Assembly: GCA_944350275.1 (NCBI GenBank)
Contig: CALVOK010000031.1
Location: 1 to 61,007 of the forward strand
Length of the DNA stretch: 61,007 bases
Origin: an uncultured Clostridia bacterium
Lineage (GTDB): Bacteria > Bacillota > Clostridia > Christensenellales > UBA1242
Direction: 5' to 3'
The notes beneath the pieces are model-generated. The model made no database searches. It saw nothing but the letters and a program-made list of their open reading frames with translations, and was not told where the DNA came from. The translations under genes and the position numbers were made by a program. This document shows positions 16,113 through 26,106 of this stretch, one piece after another. Numbering within the stretch: position 1 is the first letter of the stretch; every line of letters starts with the position of its first letter.

Positions 16113-18724
16113 TTGAAAAAGTTTCACCAGCTATGGCACAATACCTGCAGATAAAGGATAAATATCAGGACTGCATACTGTTTTATAGAATGGGTGATTT
16201 TTATGAAATGTTTTATGAGGACGCTGTGACCGCTTCGCAGGAACTTGACCTGGTGCTAACAGGTAAATCTTGTGGGACAGAGGAGCGAGCGCCAATGTGT
16301 GGTGTGCCTTATCACTCAGCACAGACCTATATATCAAAACTGATTGCAAATGGACATAAGGTTGCAATATGCGAACAACTCACTCAGCCACAAAAGGGAG
16401 TCAAGATGTTAGAGCGAGATGTTGTTCAAGTGATAACTCCAGGGACAATCATTGATGAGGGTATGCTTGAGGCACAGAGGAATAACTATCTTCTGTCAGT
16501 ATATAAAAGCGGTGATGTAATAGGTGCAAGTTATGTAGATATCTCAACTGGCAGTATGGAGGTTATGGAGATAAAAGACAACCTTGAAAGTGAGATGAGT
16601 AACCTTATTGCGCGAATTTTACCATCTGAGACAATAGGAAATAGCGAGGCAGAAAAATTTTTCAATGCTTTGCCATCAGTAAGAATAGGTAATATCAACA
16701 AACTAAATTTATATTATGAGTGGGCTTTTACCAAAAATAGAGCAAACGACAACTTAGTTAAACAGTTTGGGCAAAATTATGAGAATGTCTTTGACCTTAA
16801 GGGAAAGAATGCTATAATATGCAGTATTGGGGCACTGTTTGAATACATAAGCGAGACGCAGAAGAGGTCGCTGTCCAACATAAATAAAATAAGCCTTATA
16901 AAGAACAAAAATTATATGACAATTGATATAAACACTAGACGTAACCTTGAAATCACCGAAAATAACCGTGATAGGAAGAAGTACGGTACAATTCTTTGGG
17001 TGATTGATAAGACAAAGACTCCAATGGGTGCAAGATTCTTGCGAAAAATGCTTGACCAACCACTTCAGGATAGTAAACAGATAAATTTGCGTCTAAATGC
17101 TGTTTCTCAGTTTGTCAAAAAACTGATTGTTCGAGACAAGATTGCTGAACTTCTTAAAAATGTCAAGGATATAGAGCGACACGCGGGCAGGATAGCATAT
17201 GGTAATATTTTGCCAAACGAACTTGTCACTTTAAAAGTCTCACTTCAGCAGGTACCAGCAATTAAAGAGGTGCTAAATAATATTGACGATGCCTATCTTA
17301 ATGAGTGCCGAGAAAATTTGCACGACGTTTCAGCGATTGTCGAACTTATTGACAAGGCAATAAATGATAATGGCGAGCAACTTAGCATAAAAGACGGCAA
17401 TATTATCAAAGCGGGTTTCAATAAGGAACTTGACGACTACCGCAACGCAAAGACCTTAGGCAAAGTCTGGATAGAAGAACTTCAAAAGAAAGAAGCCGAG
17501 GAGACAGGCATTAAAAACCTAAAAATTTCAAGAAACAAGGTCTTTGGCTACTATATTGAGGTAAACAGAACGCAGATAGATAAGGTCCCTTTGCGCTATG
17601 TAAGAAAACAGACCATAGCAAACAACGAGCGTTATATTACAGAAGATTTGAAAGCAATAGAGGAAAAGATAGTAGGCTCTGAGGAAAAGGCGGAACAACT
17701 TGAAAACGATATTTACAGCGAAATAAAGAAAGTGCTTACAAGATATGTTCAAACTTTTCAGGATATATCACAGTCAATAGCGAAAATTGATGCAATTTTG
17801 TCGCTTGCCGAGGTATCAGTAAAGAATAATTATGTCAAACCTACAATAAACAGTGGTGTAAAAGAACTAAAGATAATAGATGGTCGCCATCCAGTTGTCG
17901 AGCAATTTATGAATAAGGGTGAATTTGTGGTAAATGATACCTTTCTTGACGAGGATGACAATAAGATTATGATAATCACAGGACCAAACATGGCAGGGAA
18001 AAGCACATATATGCGACAGGTTGCAATAATAACCTTGCTTGCCCATATTGGTAGTTTTGTTCCAGCGAAAGAGGCACAAATTCCGATAACTGATAGGATT
18101 TTTACCCGAGTAGGAGCAAGTGACGACCTTGCCTTTGGACAAAGCACATTCATGGTTGAAATGAGTGAAGTAGCAAATATTCTTGCAAATGCAACGGACA
18201 AGAGTCTTATTGTCCTTGACGAAATAGGTCGAGGAACGTCGACATTTGACGGACTGAGCATAGCATGGTCGGTGGTTGAATATCTTTCAAAGAATTTTAA
18301 TTCAAAGACACTATTTGCCACACACTATCACGAACTTACCGAACTTGAAGGTGTAATAAAAGGTGTAAAGAACTACAAAATATCAGTAAAAGAGATTGAC
18401 GATGATGTGGTATTTTTAAGAAAAATTGTCAGAGGGGGTGCAAGCCGTAGTTTTGGTATTGAGGTTGCAAAACTTGCAGGGGTGCCAAAACCTGTTCTTG
18501 ATAGAGCAAAAGAGATTTCTAAAAATCTTGAAAAAGTCAATAAAAAACTTGACCTTGACATTTTTAAAGAGAATAAAGAGAGGGCAGAGGATAACACAAA
18601 AACCGCCCTTAAAATACTTTCAATCTTAAAAGATATTGATATAACACGAGTGACACCAATGCACGCTTTTGATTTGCTTAATGACCTAGTTAGCAGGGCA
18701 AAGGAGGAGCAGGATGAAGATTAA
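16109..18724 (+). CDS. mutS: DNA mismatch repair protein MutS
   Basis: The 871-residue mismatch sensor has a mismatch-reading N-domain, FYRMGDFYEMFYEDA, with the F-x-E wedge (about 24-38). The ATPase has Walker A GPNMAGKST (about 625-633), the N2 motif FTRVGASDDLAFGQSTF, Walker B LIVLDEIGRGTST and the ATHYHEL switch histidine. A dimerisation helix lies near the end. It is translationally coupled to miaB (4-base overlap), and its last 11 bases overlap mutL, whose ribosome binding site AAGGAGG lies inside the mutS 3' end. Confidence 0.97.
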   Translation: MIEKVSPAMAQYLQIKDKYQDCILFYRMGDFYEMFYEDAVTASQELDLVLTGKSCGTEERAPMCGVPYHSAQTYISKLIANGHKVAICEQLTQPQKGVKMLERDVVQVITPGTIIDEGMLEAQRNNYLLSVYKSGDVIGASYVDISTGSMEVMEIKDNLESEMSNLIARILPSETIGNSEAEKFFNALPSVRIGNINKLNLYYEWAFTKNRANDNLVKQFGQNYENVFDLKGKNAIICSIGALFEYISETQKRSLSNINKISLIKNKNYMTIDINTRRNLEITENNRDRKKYGTILWVIDKTKTPMGARFLRKMLDQPLQDSKQINLRLNAVSQFVKKLIVRDKIAELLKNVKDIERHAGRIAYGNILPNELVTLKVSLQQVPAIKEVLNNIDDAYLNECRENLHDVSAIVELIDKAINDNGEQLSIKDGNIIKAGFNKELDDYRNAKTLGKVWIEELQKKEAEETGIKNLKISRNKVFGYYIEVNRTQIDKVPLRYVRKQTIANNERYITEDLKAIEEKIVGSEEKAEQLENDIYSEIKKVLTRYVQTFQDISQSIAKIDAILSLAEVSVKNNYVKPTINSGVKELKIIDGRHPVVEQFMNKGEFVVNDTFLDEDDNKIMIITGPNMAGKSTYMRQVAIITLLAHIGSFVPAKEAQIPITDRIFTRVGASDDLAFGQSTFMVEMSEVANILANATDKSLIVLDEIGRGTSTFDGLSIAWSVVEYLSKNFNSKTLFATHYHELTELEGVIKGVKNYKISVKEIDDDVVFLRKIVRGGASRSFGIEVAKLAGVPKPVLDRAKEISKNLEKVNKKLDLDIFKENKERAEDNTKTALKILSILKDIDITRVTPMHAFDLLNDLVSRAKEEQDED

Positions 18725-20837
18725 TATTTTAGAGCCAAGAGTATACAACAGAATTTCAGCAGGTGAGGTGGTTGAAAGACCATCTTCTATTGTGAAAGAA
18801 CTTGTTGAGAACAGCATTGACGCTGGTGCAAAAAATATTCGTATAGAGATTGAAGAGGGTGGAATTAAAAACATCACAGTCTCTGATGATGGATGTGGCA
18901 TAGAAAAAGATGACCTTACAAGTGCATTTTTACCTCATGCAACAAGCAAGATAAAGGATGTTGATGACCTTGACAGCATTGAAAGTTTAGGCTTTAGAGG
19001 TGAGGCTCTTGCAAGTATCTCCTCAGTCTGCCAAGTTAAACTTTCATCAAAAACAAGAGATAGCGAGGTTGGTTACTCAATAAAAGTTAATGGCGGAATA
19101 TTTGACAAAGTAAGCGAGGTTGCAAGAGAAAATGGTACGACTATAAGTTGTTCAAACCTCTTTTATAATACTCCTGTTAGGGCAAAATTCTTAAGAAAGC
19201 CAAAGACAGAAGAAAGCGAAGTTACTCATCTTGTAGAGCGATTTATGCTCTCTCATAGTGATATTGCATTCAACTATTATATAGATGGAAAACTTATATA
19301 CAATACAACATCTTGTAGTATGCAAGACATAATATATACTATATACGGCAACGAAGTATATGAGAATTTGATTGAGGTAAACTATTCAAGTGAGGGAATA
19401 AAAGTGACAGGTTTTGTCACAAAACCTAAAATTTCAAAGAGTAACAGGACTTATCAGACACTTTTTGTCAATGGACGAACGGTAGAGAATTTCTTAATTT
19501 CAAATGCAGTTCAAAGTGTATACGAATCTTTTTTAATGAAAGGCAGATTTCCTATATATGTGCTATCAATAGATGTTTCTCCAAAGTGTGTAGATGTCAA
19601 TGTTCATCCGTCAAAGAAAGAGGTTAAGTTTGATAATCCAAACAAGATTTTTGGAATAGTTAGAAAGGCGGTTGAAAATGCACTTTTGTCGAGCAACCAA
19701 ATTGCAAGTTTTATAGCAGAGGACTATGTCAATAATTTTACAAACTCCTCTTTAAAATCTCCAATTGATAGAGAGGATTTAGTAAAAGACTTTGGTCAAA
19801 AGGGTACATTCTTAGATAATGCAAACCCAACAGACTATGAAAGGGATGGTAACTCTATTCATAAAGAGAATAATTCACACGTGCCAAACGACTTGACTAA
19901 ACAAAGACAGACGCAAGAGATGATAGACAATATAAGTTTAAAGTCTCTTTTAGAAAGAAAACCTATTGGCGAAAGTGAGGGACGAAGTTACAATAAAGAT
20001 TACAGCATTGACCTAATTGACACCTCAGTTAAGCCTGCAAATCCTGAGCAATTCGACATTGAAGTGAAAAAAGTTGAAGAGGAGGATGTTATAGACCAAA
20101 ATGGCAATAAAGTCAATAAGGACCTAGACGATTTATCCAAACTTTCAATAAAAGACTACATCATTGAATCAAAAACAAATTCGACGTTCTTTTTTGACCA
20201 AGATGGTTCAAGATATTCTCCTGATATTAGGTCGAAATTTAGCGAGGAAAAATTTTTAAATGCCTCTGTTAAAGATGAAATGAAGATACTCGGCACTCTA
20301 TTTAAGACCTATATTGTCATTGAATATGATGATAGTGTGTACTTTATTGACCAGCACGCAGGTCACGAAAGACTGCTTTATGATAGACTGGTCAAAGCGG
20401 TTGACAGTAATAACAATTTAAGTCAAGATTTGCTTGCTCCTTATGAGTTTACACTTGGAGCGAAGGAGTCTCAACAGATTGATTTGGCACTTGACGAACT
20501 AAAAAAACTTGGGTTCGACATTGAGAAAAATGGATATACCTACAAGATTAAAAGTGTACCTTACGTTCTGACCAGCATAGAACTTAACAGTTTTGTAGAC
20601 GAACTTGTTAAAGATAGCATTCATTGGGATAAAAAGCCTAGTGACTACATACACTCAAAACTTTGCCAAACTGCTTGTAAACACGCAATAAAAGCAGGTG
20701 ATAGCATTAGCAAAGATGACTGTGCCTATATTATTGAAGAGGTAAGAAAGGGAGTAATGCTTTGTCCGCATGGCAGACCTATAACTCTTGTAATTACAAA
20801 GCATGAGTTTGAGAAGATGTTTAAGCGAATTGTTTAA
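18714..20837 (+). CDS. mutL: DNA mismatch repair protein MutL
   Basis: This is a GHKL ATPase that couples MutS to strand incision. Residues 1-330 carry ENSIDAGAKNI, DDGCGI, ATSKI and GFRGEALASI. A hydrophilic linker (about 330-510) precedes the C-terminal endonuclease domain. There DQHAGHERLLYD matches the DQHA(x)2E(x)4E metal motif with the last Glu replaced by Asp. ACKHAIKAGD and CPHGRP complete the site, so nuclease activity is plausible, as expected for a bacterium without MutH. At 707 residues it is longer than B. subtilis MutL (about 630) because of the linker. Confidence 0.96.
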   Translation: MKINILEPRVYNRISAGEVVERPSSIVKELVENSIDAGAKNIRIEIEEGGIKNITVSDDGCGIEKDDLTSAFLPHATSKIKDVDDLDSIESLGFRGEALASISSVCQVKLSSKTRDSEVGYSIKVNGGIFDKVSEVARENGTTISCSNLFYNTPVRAKFLRKPKTEESEVTHLVERFMLSHSDIAFNYYIDGKLIYNTTSCSMQDIIYTIYGNEVYENLIEVNYSSEGIKVTGFVTKPKISKSNRTYQTLFVNGRTVENFLISNAVQSVYESFLMKGRFPIYVLSIDVSPKCVDVNVHPSKKEVKFDNPNKIFGIVRKAVENALLSSNQIASFIAEDYVNNFTNSSLKSPIDREDLVKDFGQKGTFLDNANPTDYERDGNSIHKENNSHVPNDLTKQRQTQEMIDNISLKSLLERKPIGESEGRSYNKDYSIDLIDTSVKPANPEQFDIEVKKVEEEDVIDQNGNKVNKDLDDLSKLSIKDYIIESKTNSTFFFDQDGSRYSPDIRSKFSEEKFLNASVKDEMKILGTLFKTYIVIEYDDSVYFIDQHAGHERLLYDRLVKAVDSNNNLSQDLLAPYEFTLGAKESQQIDLALDELKKLGFDIEKNGYTYKIKSVPYVLTSIELNSFVDELVKDSIHWDKKPSDYIHSKLCQTACKHAIKAGDSISKDDCAYIIEEVRKGVMLCPHGRPITLVITKHEFEKMFKRIV

Positions 20838-20931
20838 TAAAGATGATTAAAATATTAAAAATTAAAGGTTAAGTAAAATCTTTTAAGTGAGATTATATAT
20901 TTATATATGAAATATGCAAAAGGTGCGAAAT

Positions 20932-21846
20932 ATGAAGAAAGTGCTGTTTATTTTGGGTACTACTTGTTCTGGTAAAAGTGACTTTGCGGTAAAACTTGCA
21001 AAGATGTACAATGGCGAGATAATCTCAGCAGACTCAGTGCAAGTTTACAAAAATTTTGATATAGGTTCAGCGAAAATAATTCAACAAGAAATGGATGGTA
21101 TTGTCCATTATGGTATTGATATAAAGGAGCCAAACGAAGAATTTACCGTTTATAATTTTGTCGAGTATACAAAAGAAAAAATTGATGAAATTCTCTCAAA
21201 AAACAAACTTCCAATTATTGTTGGAGGGACTGGATTGTATGCAAAGGCACTTATTGAGGGGTATAACTTTGGTGATACAAATAAGCATAGCGAGTTTAGA
21301 AAAGAAATTGAAAAAGAAATTGAAGAAAAGGGAATAGATGAGGTCTACAGTAGACTTAAAGACCTTTCACCGAAACTGGCAAAGGATGTTGACAGAAAAA
21401 ATCCTGTTCGAGTAACTAGAGCATTTGAAATTGCTAAGTTTGGTGGTGAAAAACAATCAAAAATTCAAAGCCAATACCATTTTCTTGTCTTTGCATTGAC
21501 AATGGATAGACAGTTATTGTATACAAAAATAAATAAGCGAGTCGACAGTATGCTAAATAATGGCTTAATTGATGAGGTCAAAAGATTGTATCAAAAATAT
21601 GGACAGGATATACAACCAATGAGAGCAATTGGCTATAAAGAAGTGGTAAGTTTTTTAAAGGGAGAGATTTCAGAACATGAAATGACCGAACTTATCAAGA
21701 GGCACACTAGAAATTATGCAAAAAGACAACTAACATTTTTAAAGGGTATGAAAAATGTTATCTACTTAGACAGTAACGAAAAAACAAAGGCATTAAATTT
21801 TGCAAAAGGAGAAATTGACAAATGGTTGACACAGAAAAAGTCTTAA
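20932..21846 (+). CDS. miaA: tRNA dimethylallyltransferase MiaA
   Basis: MiaA adds an isopentenyl group to A37 of tRNAs reading UNN codons, giving the substrate for MiaB. The P-loop is GTTCSGKSDFA (about 9-19). DSVQVYKNFDIGSAK, IVGGTGLYAKALIEG and the tRNA-contact region (RVTRAFEI, MRAIGYKEV) follow in the family order. I choose ATG 20932 because AAGGTG lies 6 bases before it; an upstream in-frame ATG at 20914 covers that site. The end overlaps the next gene by 25 bases. Confidence 0.95.
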   Translation: MKKVLFILGTTCSGKSDFAVKLAKMYNGEIISADSVQVYKNFDIGSAKIIQQEMDGIVHYGIDIKEPNEEFTVYNFVEYTKEKIDEILSKNKLPIIVGGTGLYAKALIEGYNFGDTNKHSEFRKEIEKEIEEKGIDEVYSRLKDLSPKLAKDVDRKNPVRVTRAFEIAKFGGEKQSKIQSQYHFLVFALTMDRQLLYTKINKRVDSMLNNGLIDEVKRLYQKYGQDIQPMRAIGYKEVVSFLKGEISEHEMTELIKRHTRNYAKRQLTFLKGMKNVIYLDSNEKTKALNFAKGEIDKWLTQKKS

Positions 21847-23042
21847 AAGAGACAGAAGATAAGTTGAGCGAAAGATTTAAGCAGATTGATGATATTGCCT
21901 TCAAAAATCAGAAAAAAGTTTTAAAGGCATTTATTGATTGCAAAGTCTCATCACAGTGCTTTGCAGGAACAACAGGCTATGGATATGACGACGTTGGCAG
22001 AGATACTCTTGCAAAAGTTTATGCGAAAGTTTTTGGATGTGAAAAAGCAATTGTTTCACCCATTTTGACCTGTGGAACCCATGCTATATCAACTGTCCTT
22101 TATGGTCTTTTAAGACCAAGAGATATTATCTTATCAATTACGGGCATTCCTTATGATACTTTGCATGAGACTTTGTTTGGTAAAAACAACTTTTCGCTTG
22201 AAGATTTAGGTGTAAAATACTACCAAATTGACTTGAATAAAGACAGCACATTTAAAAAAGAGGAGATTTACAAAAAGGTTAAGAAGTTAAAACCAAAAGT
22301 TGTCTATCTCCAGCGTTCTAGGGGATACAGCGAACGAAAAGCACTTTCGCCTTATGACATGAAAGAGATTTTTGATAATATAAAGTCTATTTATAGCGAC
22401 TGCTTTATTGTTGTTGACAACTGCTATGGCGAATTTGTTGACGAAATTGAACCAACAGATGTTGGTGCGGATGTCTGTGTAGGCTCGCTTATCAAAAATG
22501 CAGGTGGAGGACTTGCGGCAACAGGAGGGTATATTGTCGGCAGTGAAAAGGCAATTGACAGCATAGCATCTAGATATACAAATCCATCTTTAAAACTCGA
22601 AGTAGGCTCATATGAAATGGGGTATAGGCTGTTTTATCAAGGTTTTTTCATGGCACCGCATACAGTTGCTCAGGCATTAAAAGGCACCGCACTTGTAGGG
22701 CAAATAATGCAAGATAAGGGCTATAGAGTGATACCATCAAACGACGAAAAACCGCAGGATATAGTCAAATCAGTAGTTTTCAATACTGCTGATGAACTTA
22801 TCAAATTTGTGCAAACTGTGCAAAAGGTTTCAGCGGTTGATGGATATGTTTTGCCACTTCCATGGGATATGCCAGGGTACAAGGATAAGGTAATTATGGC
22901 AGCGGGTACATTTGTGGGAGGTTCGTCAATAGAACTTTCCTGTGACAGTCCAATTCGAAGTCCATACATTGCATACTTCCAAGGTGGACTAACATACGAG
23001 CACGTCAAAGCCTTTGCCGAAAGACTTATTGAACTTTATTAG
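21822..23042 (+). CDS. ynbB: PLP-dependent methionine gamma-lyase family protein (YnbB type)
   Basis: The 406-residue fold-type I PLP enzyme belongs to the family once called aluminium resistance protein (PF06838). SQCFAGTTGYGYDDVGRDTLAKVYA and SPILTCGTHAI (about 44-90) are characteristic. The Schiff-base Lys is in VGSLIKNAGGG (about 225), after VDNCYGEF. The true substrate of the family is not settled. The miaA-ynbB order is common in Firmicutes; hfq, often found between them, is absent here. The start lies inside the miaA 3' end behind AAAGGAG. Confidence 0.88.
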   Translation: MVDTEKVLKETEDKLSERFKQIDDIAFKNQKKVLKAFIDCKVSSQCFAGTTGYGYDDVGRDTLAKVYAKVFGCEKAIVSPILTCGTHAISTVLYGLLRPRDIILSITGIPYDTLHETLFGKNNFSLEDLGVKYYQIDLNKDSTFKKEEIYKKVKKLKPKVVYLQRSRGYSERKALSPYDMKEIFDNIKSIYSDCFIVVDNCYGEFVDEIEPTDVGADVCVGSLIKNAGGGLAATGGYIVGSEKAIDSIASRYTNPSLKLEVGSYEMGYRLFYQGFFMAPHTVAQALKGTALVGQIMQDKGYRVIPSNDEKPQDIVKSVVFNTADELIKFVQTVQKVSAVDGYVLPLPWDMPGYKDKVIMAAGTFVGGSSIELSCDSPIRSPYIAYFQGGLTYEHVKAFAERLIELY

Positions 23043-23094
23043 ATAACTTTTCTCGCTTTGTTCTTTTTTGATGCTTTGTTTCATACATTAAAAT

Positions 23095-23712
23095 ATGACA
23101 AATAAGCACAAAAATCGTTTTTTTAAGGATATTTTCGACTTTGTAATGGACTCCTGCAAGGCTAGTAAGATAAAAACCTTGTCTTTGCTTGTGGTAATTA
23201 CAATTGCCTTAATTACAGGTATAATTGTTGCAATCAGAACTCATGATAATTACAATATTTCAAACAATTTTGGAGTTGTGGATATTTCTTCAAATGAGGT
23301 GAATTCCTCAACTTTTTTCACTCGACTTTTATCTATGCTTTTGGTATTTGTTGTGTTGCTAGGTAGTTCTTATAACAATTACACCTTTATAATAGGTATT
23401 ATTTTTATAGGATATAGAGCCTATTTGTTAGGACTCAACATCTGTCTTATGATAGTTTTCTATGGGTTTTCAGGCGTGATAGTCTCAGTTGTTGTAGCCT
23501 TTCCTTGTCAACTTTTAACACTTTTAGTGCTTGCCACTTTTTTTATAACAATGTCGAAAACATTTTGTGATTACCGCTCTTTTGGAGGGTGCAAAATACC
23601 AAGGCAAAAGACTAAGATTATTTTGACCGCTCTTGTTTGTCTGCTGTTACTATGTATAATAGAGTCAATTTTGCTTGCACTCTTTAGTGCTAAAATAATA
23701 CTTGTTATTTAG
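23095..23712 (+). CDS. SpoIIM-like (DUF95) integral membrane protein
   Basis: The 205-residue protein has five hydrophobic segments. A first helix (about 28-48) is followed by an external loop, then LLSMLLVFVVLLGSS, IIGIIFIGYRAYLLGLNICL, GVIVSVVVAFPCQLLTLLVLA and a last helix near the C-terminus. The order helix, G(Y/F)RAxxLG, helix, FPxQLL resembles the SpoIIM/DUF95 family, whose member SpoIIM helps remodel peptidoglycan during engulfment. Overall similarity is modest, so another polytopic protein remains possible. It lies between ynbB and a D,D-carboxypeptidase gene. Confidence 0.55.
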   Translation: MTNKHKNRFFKDIFDFVMDSCKASKIKTLSLLVVITIALITGIIVAIRTHDNYNISNNFGVVDISSNEVNSSTFFTRLLSMLLVFVVLLGSSYNNYTFIIGIIFIGYRAYLLGLNICLMIVFYGFSGVIVSVVVAFPCQLLTLLVLATFFITMSKTFCDYRSFGGCKIPRQKTKIILTALVCLLLLCIIESILLALFSAKIILVI

Positions 23713-23874
23713 GTTTTTTAAGTTAAGTCTTGTCGTTGATTGATTTTTAACAACAAAATGTACATTTATAAAATCTAATTTGAGTTGATATTTAAAAACA
23801 AATTATTAAAATTAAACTATTAATAGGTATAAAAAAGATTTTTTTGATAACACTATTTTCAAAAGGAGAGCGTT

Positions 23875-25029
23875 ATGAAAAAAAATCTTATTTTAGTTAT
23901 AATGGTTAGTTTGTTTTTGTTAACTTTTATATTTTCGCCAACCACAGCACTCGCAAGGGCGGAGAGCGAGATAGACTTAACCTGCAAAAGTGCCTGTCTT
24001 GTAGATTATAGTTCTTCGACCATGCTTTATGGTCATAATCCAAAAGAACATTTACCTATTGCAAGCATGGTAAAAATGATGACCATACTTTTGACTTTGG
24101 AGGAATTTGACAAAGGGGCGCTTACCGAGGATACCATGATAACAACTTCAGAGAATGCTTCAGGAATGGGCGGAAGCCAAGTTTTTATAGACCCCTATGT
24201 TGAGTATAGTGCTGGGGATATGTTAAAAAGTGTTGTTATGGCATCAGCAAATGATGCATCGGTTGCTCTTGCCGAACATATAAGTGGAAGCGAGAAAGCA
24301 TTTGTTGCGAAGATGAATGAAAAAGCAAAGGAACTCGGCATGAATGATACATATTATGTAAACTGCACAGGACTTCCAGCACCAGAACAATATTCGTGCG
24401 CTCTTGATTGTGCAATTGTACTTAAAGAGGTTGCAGAGCATGAGTTGTATCACAAGTATAGCACAATTTGGATGGACGAACTTGTTCATCCATCAGGTAG
24501 AAAAACCGAACTAGTCAATACAAATCGTTTAATAAGGTACTACGAGGGTTGTGACGGAGGTAAAACGGGTTCAACAAATGAGGCTGGATGTTGCCTTTCA
24601 GCATCTGCAAAGCGAAATAATATGCGACTAATTTCGGTTGTAATTGGAGCAAACAACAGTCAGACTAGGTTTAATGAATGCACTAAACTCTTTAATTATG
24701 GATTTGCAAACTTTGAGAGCAAGAACATTGTAGACTCTTCGTTGCCTGTTATGAATTTAGCGGTAAACAAGGGCAAGGTTGACAACGTTGATGTGTATGC
24801 CAAGGATAATTATTCTGTGGTTGTAAAGAAGGGTGACAAGTCAGGACTAGATGTAACCTATGAAAACCCAAAGACAATAAAGGCACCTGTTAAGCAAAAC
24901 GAAATTGTAGGTAAAGCCATAGTGTCGAATAATGGTACAGTTGTTAAAGAGATAGACTTAATAGTTAAAAATGACATTGAGGGCTTGTCGCTAAAAGATT
25001 GCTTTGATAAGATTTTGGTAAATTGGTAG
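23875..25029 (+). CDS. D-alanyl-D-alanine carboxypeptidase (DacA/DacF type)
   Basis: This 384-residue secreted low-molecular-weight penicillin-binding protein trims pentapeptides. A signal peptide (about 1-28, ending ALAR) precedes the S11 serine peptidase domain, with SMVK in PIASMVKMMT (about 63-66), SAN in MASANDASVAL (about 123-125) and KTG in DGGKTGSTN (about 224-226). A PBP5-type beta domain follows from about 275. No clear amphipathic membrane anchor is visible at the extreme C-terminus. AAAGGAGAG precedes the ATG, and a terminator follows. The adjacent SpoIIM-like gene would fit a sporulation-linked DacF, but the sequence does not decide this. Confidence 0.92.
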   Translation: MKKNLILVIMVSLFLLTFIFSPTTALARAESEIDLTCKSACLVDYSSSTMLYGHNPKEHLPIASMVKMMTILLTLEEFDKGALTEDTMITTSENASGMGGSQVFIDPYVEYSAGDMLKSVVMASANDASVALAEHISGSEKAFVAKMNEKAKELGMNDTYYVNCTGLPAPEQYSCALDCAIVLKEVAEHELYHKYSTIWMDELVHPSGRKTELVNTNRLIRYYEGCDGGKTGSTNEAGCCLSASAKRNNMRLISVVIGANNSQTRFNECTKLFNYGFANFESKNIVDSSLPVMNLAVNKGKVDNVDVYAKDNYSVVVKKGDKSGLDVTYENPKTIKAPVKQNEIVGKAIVSNNGTVVKEIDLIVKNDIEGLSLKDCFDKILVNW

Positions 25030-25112
25030 GAACTATTTGTTAGTCTCTAAATTCTAATTAATAACCAAATCTAAATGCCTTAATATTTAATAAAATTTAT
25101 AACAGATATTAC

Positions 25113-25142
25113 AAAAATACCCAACTTAATGGGTATTTTTTG
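25113..25142 (+). terminator. Rho-independent terminator
   Basis: AAAAATACCC (25113-25122) and GGGTATTTTT (25131-25140) form a perfect stem followed by T residues. It ends the carboxypeptidase transcript. Confidence 0.9.
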
Positions 25143-25247
25143 TTAAATAGAATTAAAGCGAGATGTATTAGATATGAAGAATTAAAAATAAGAAAAATGC
25201 ATATTTTGATTATAAAAATAAAACAAAATTTATTATTTAAAAATTAC

Positions 25248-25276
25248 TTGATTTTCTCTTCAATTTATAATATAAT
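25248..25276 (+). promoter_or_regulatory. Promoter of scpA-scpB
   Basis: TTGATT (25248-25253) lies 17 bases upstream of a TATAAT at 25271-25276. A second TATAAT overlaps at 25266-25271. Confidence 0.65.
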
Positions 25277-25302
25277 TAGTCTATATAAGTTTTGGAGAGA
25301 TA

Positions 25303-26106
25303 GTGGCAGAAGAACCTATTAAAAATTTACAAACAAATGATGAAGAGCCTCAAGTTGCTGAAACCGAGCAACTATCTTTTACCGATGAAAAATATCGTTT
25401 TAAACTTGACAATTTTGAGGGACCACTCGACCTTTTGCTTCACCTTATAAAAGATGCCAAACTAGATATCATGACAATCAAACTTGCAGATATAACTGAG
25501 CAGTATCTTGACTATATGCAGGACCTCGACAGTGTTGATATGGACAGAGCGAGTGAATTTATAACCGTTGCTGCCACACTAATTGAAATAAAAAGTAAAC
25601 ATTTATTACCTGTGGAGACTGAAGAGGAGCCTGATGCAGAGGATAGCGAGGCATTACTTCTTCAAAGGCTGAGAGAATATGAGTTATTTAAGAAAGAGGG
25701 AAAACGACTTAAAGAACTTGAAGATATAAATAAACTCTACCGTGCGCCAGGCAAGGAGACTGAGAAGGTTAAGATAATCATAAAAGATATGGTGCTTGAT
25801 AAACTGCTTGATGCATTTGCCAACCTTCTTGCCAAACAACAGGCACGAGGCAAGGAGAAAGAGGAGCCTAAAAAGATTGTTAAAGACAGATTCACGGTTG
25901 CTGAAAAAATTATATCAATACGTTCTTACGCACGCGAACATCGCAGATTTCCATTTGAAGAACTTTTTACAAATGATATGACCAAAAGTGAAATGATAAA
26001 TGTGTTTTTAGCCTTGCTTGAACTATTAAAATTACAGAGTGTAAGGGTTGAACAGATGGGAATTTTTCAACAAATCAACATTATTTCAAACGAGGAAGCA
26101 GTATGA
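25303..26106 (+). CDS. scpA: Segregation and condensation protein A (kleisin)
   Basis: ScpA is the kleisin that bridges SMC heads in the bacterial condensin; smc is also in this window. The N-terminal family signature FEGPLDLLLHLIKDAKLDIM occurs at about 39-58, followed by SEFITVAATLIEIKSKHLLP. A C-terminal winged helix (SEMINVFLALLELLKLQSVRV) binds the SMC cap. The start is GTG 25303 behind GGAGAG, and about 35 acidic residues precede the signature. It overlaps scpB by 4 bases (ATGA). Confidence 0.95.
   Translation: MAEEPIKNLQTNDEEPQVAETEQLSFTDEKYRFKLDNFEGPLDLLLHLIKDAKLDIMTIKLADITEQYLDYMQDLDSVDMDRASEFITVAATLIEIKSKHLLPVETEEEPDAEDSEALLLQRLREYELFKKEGKRLKELEDINKLYRAPGKETEKVKIIIKDMVLDKLLDAFANLLAKQQARGKEKEEPKKIVKDRFTVAEKIISIRSYAREHRRFPFEELFTNDMTKSEMINVFLALLELLKLQSVRVEQMGIFQQINIISNEEAV

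Noticed and set aside
25140..25322. 60-residue ORF before scpA
   Set aside because: It is Lys/Ile-rich, starts inside the T run of a terminator, overlaps the scpA promoter and start, and has no ribosome binding site.
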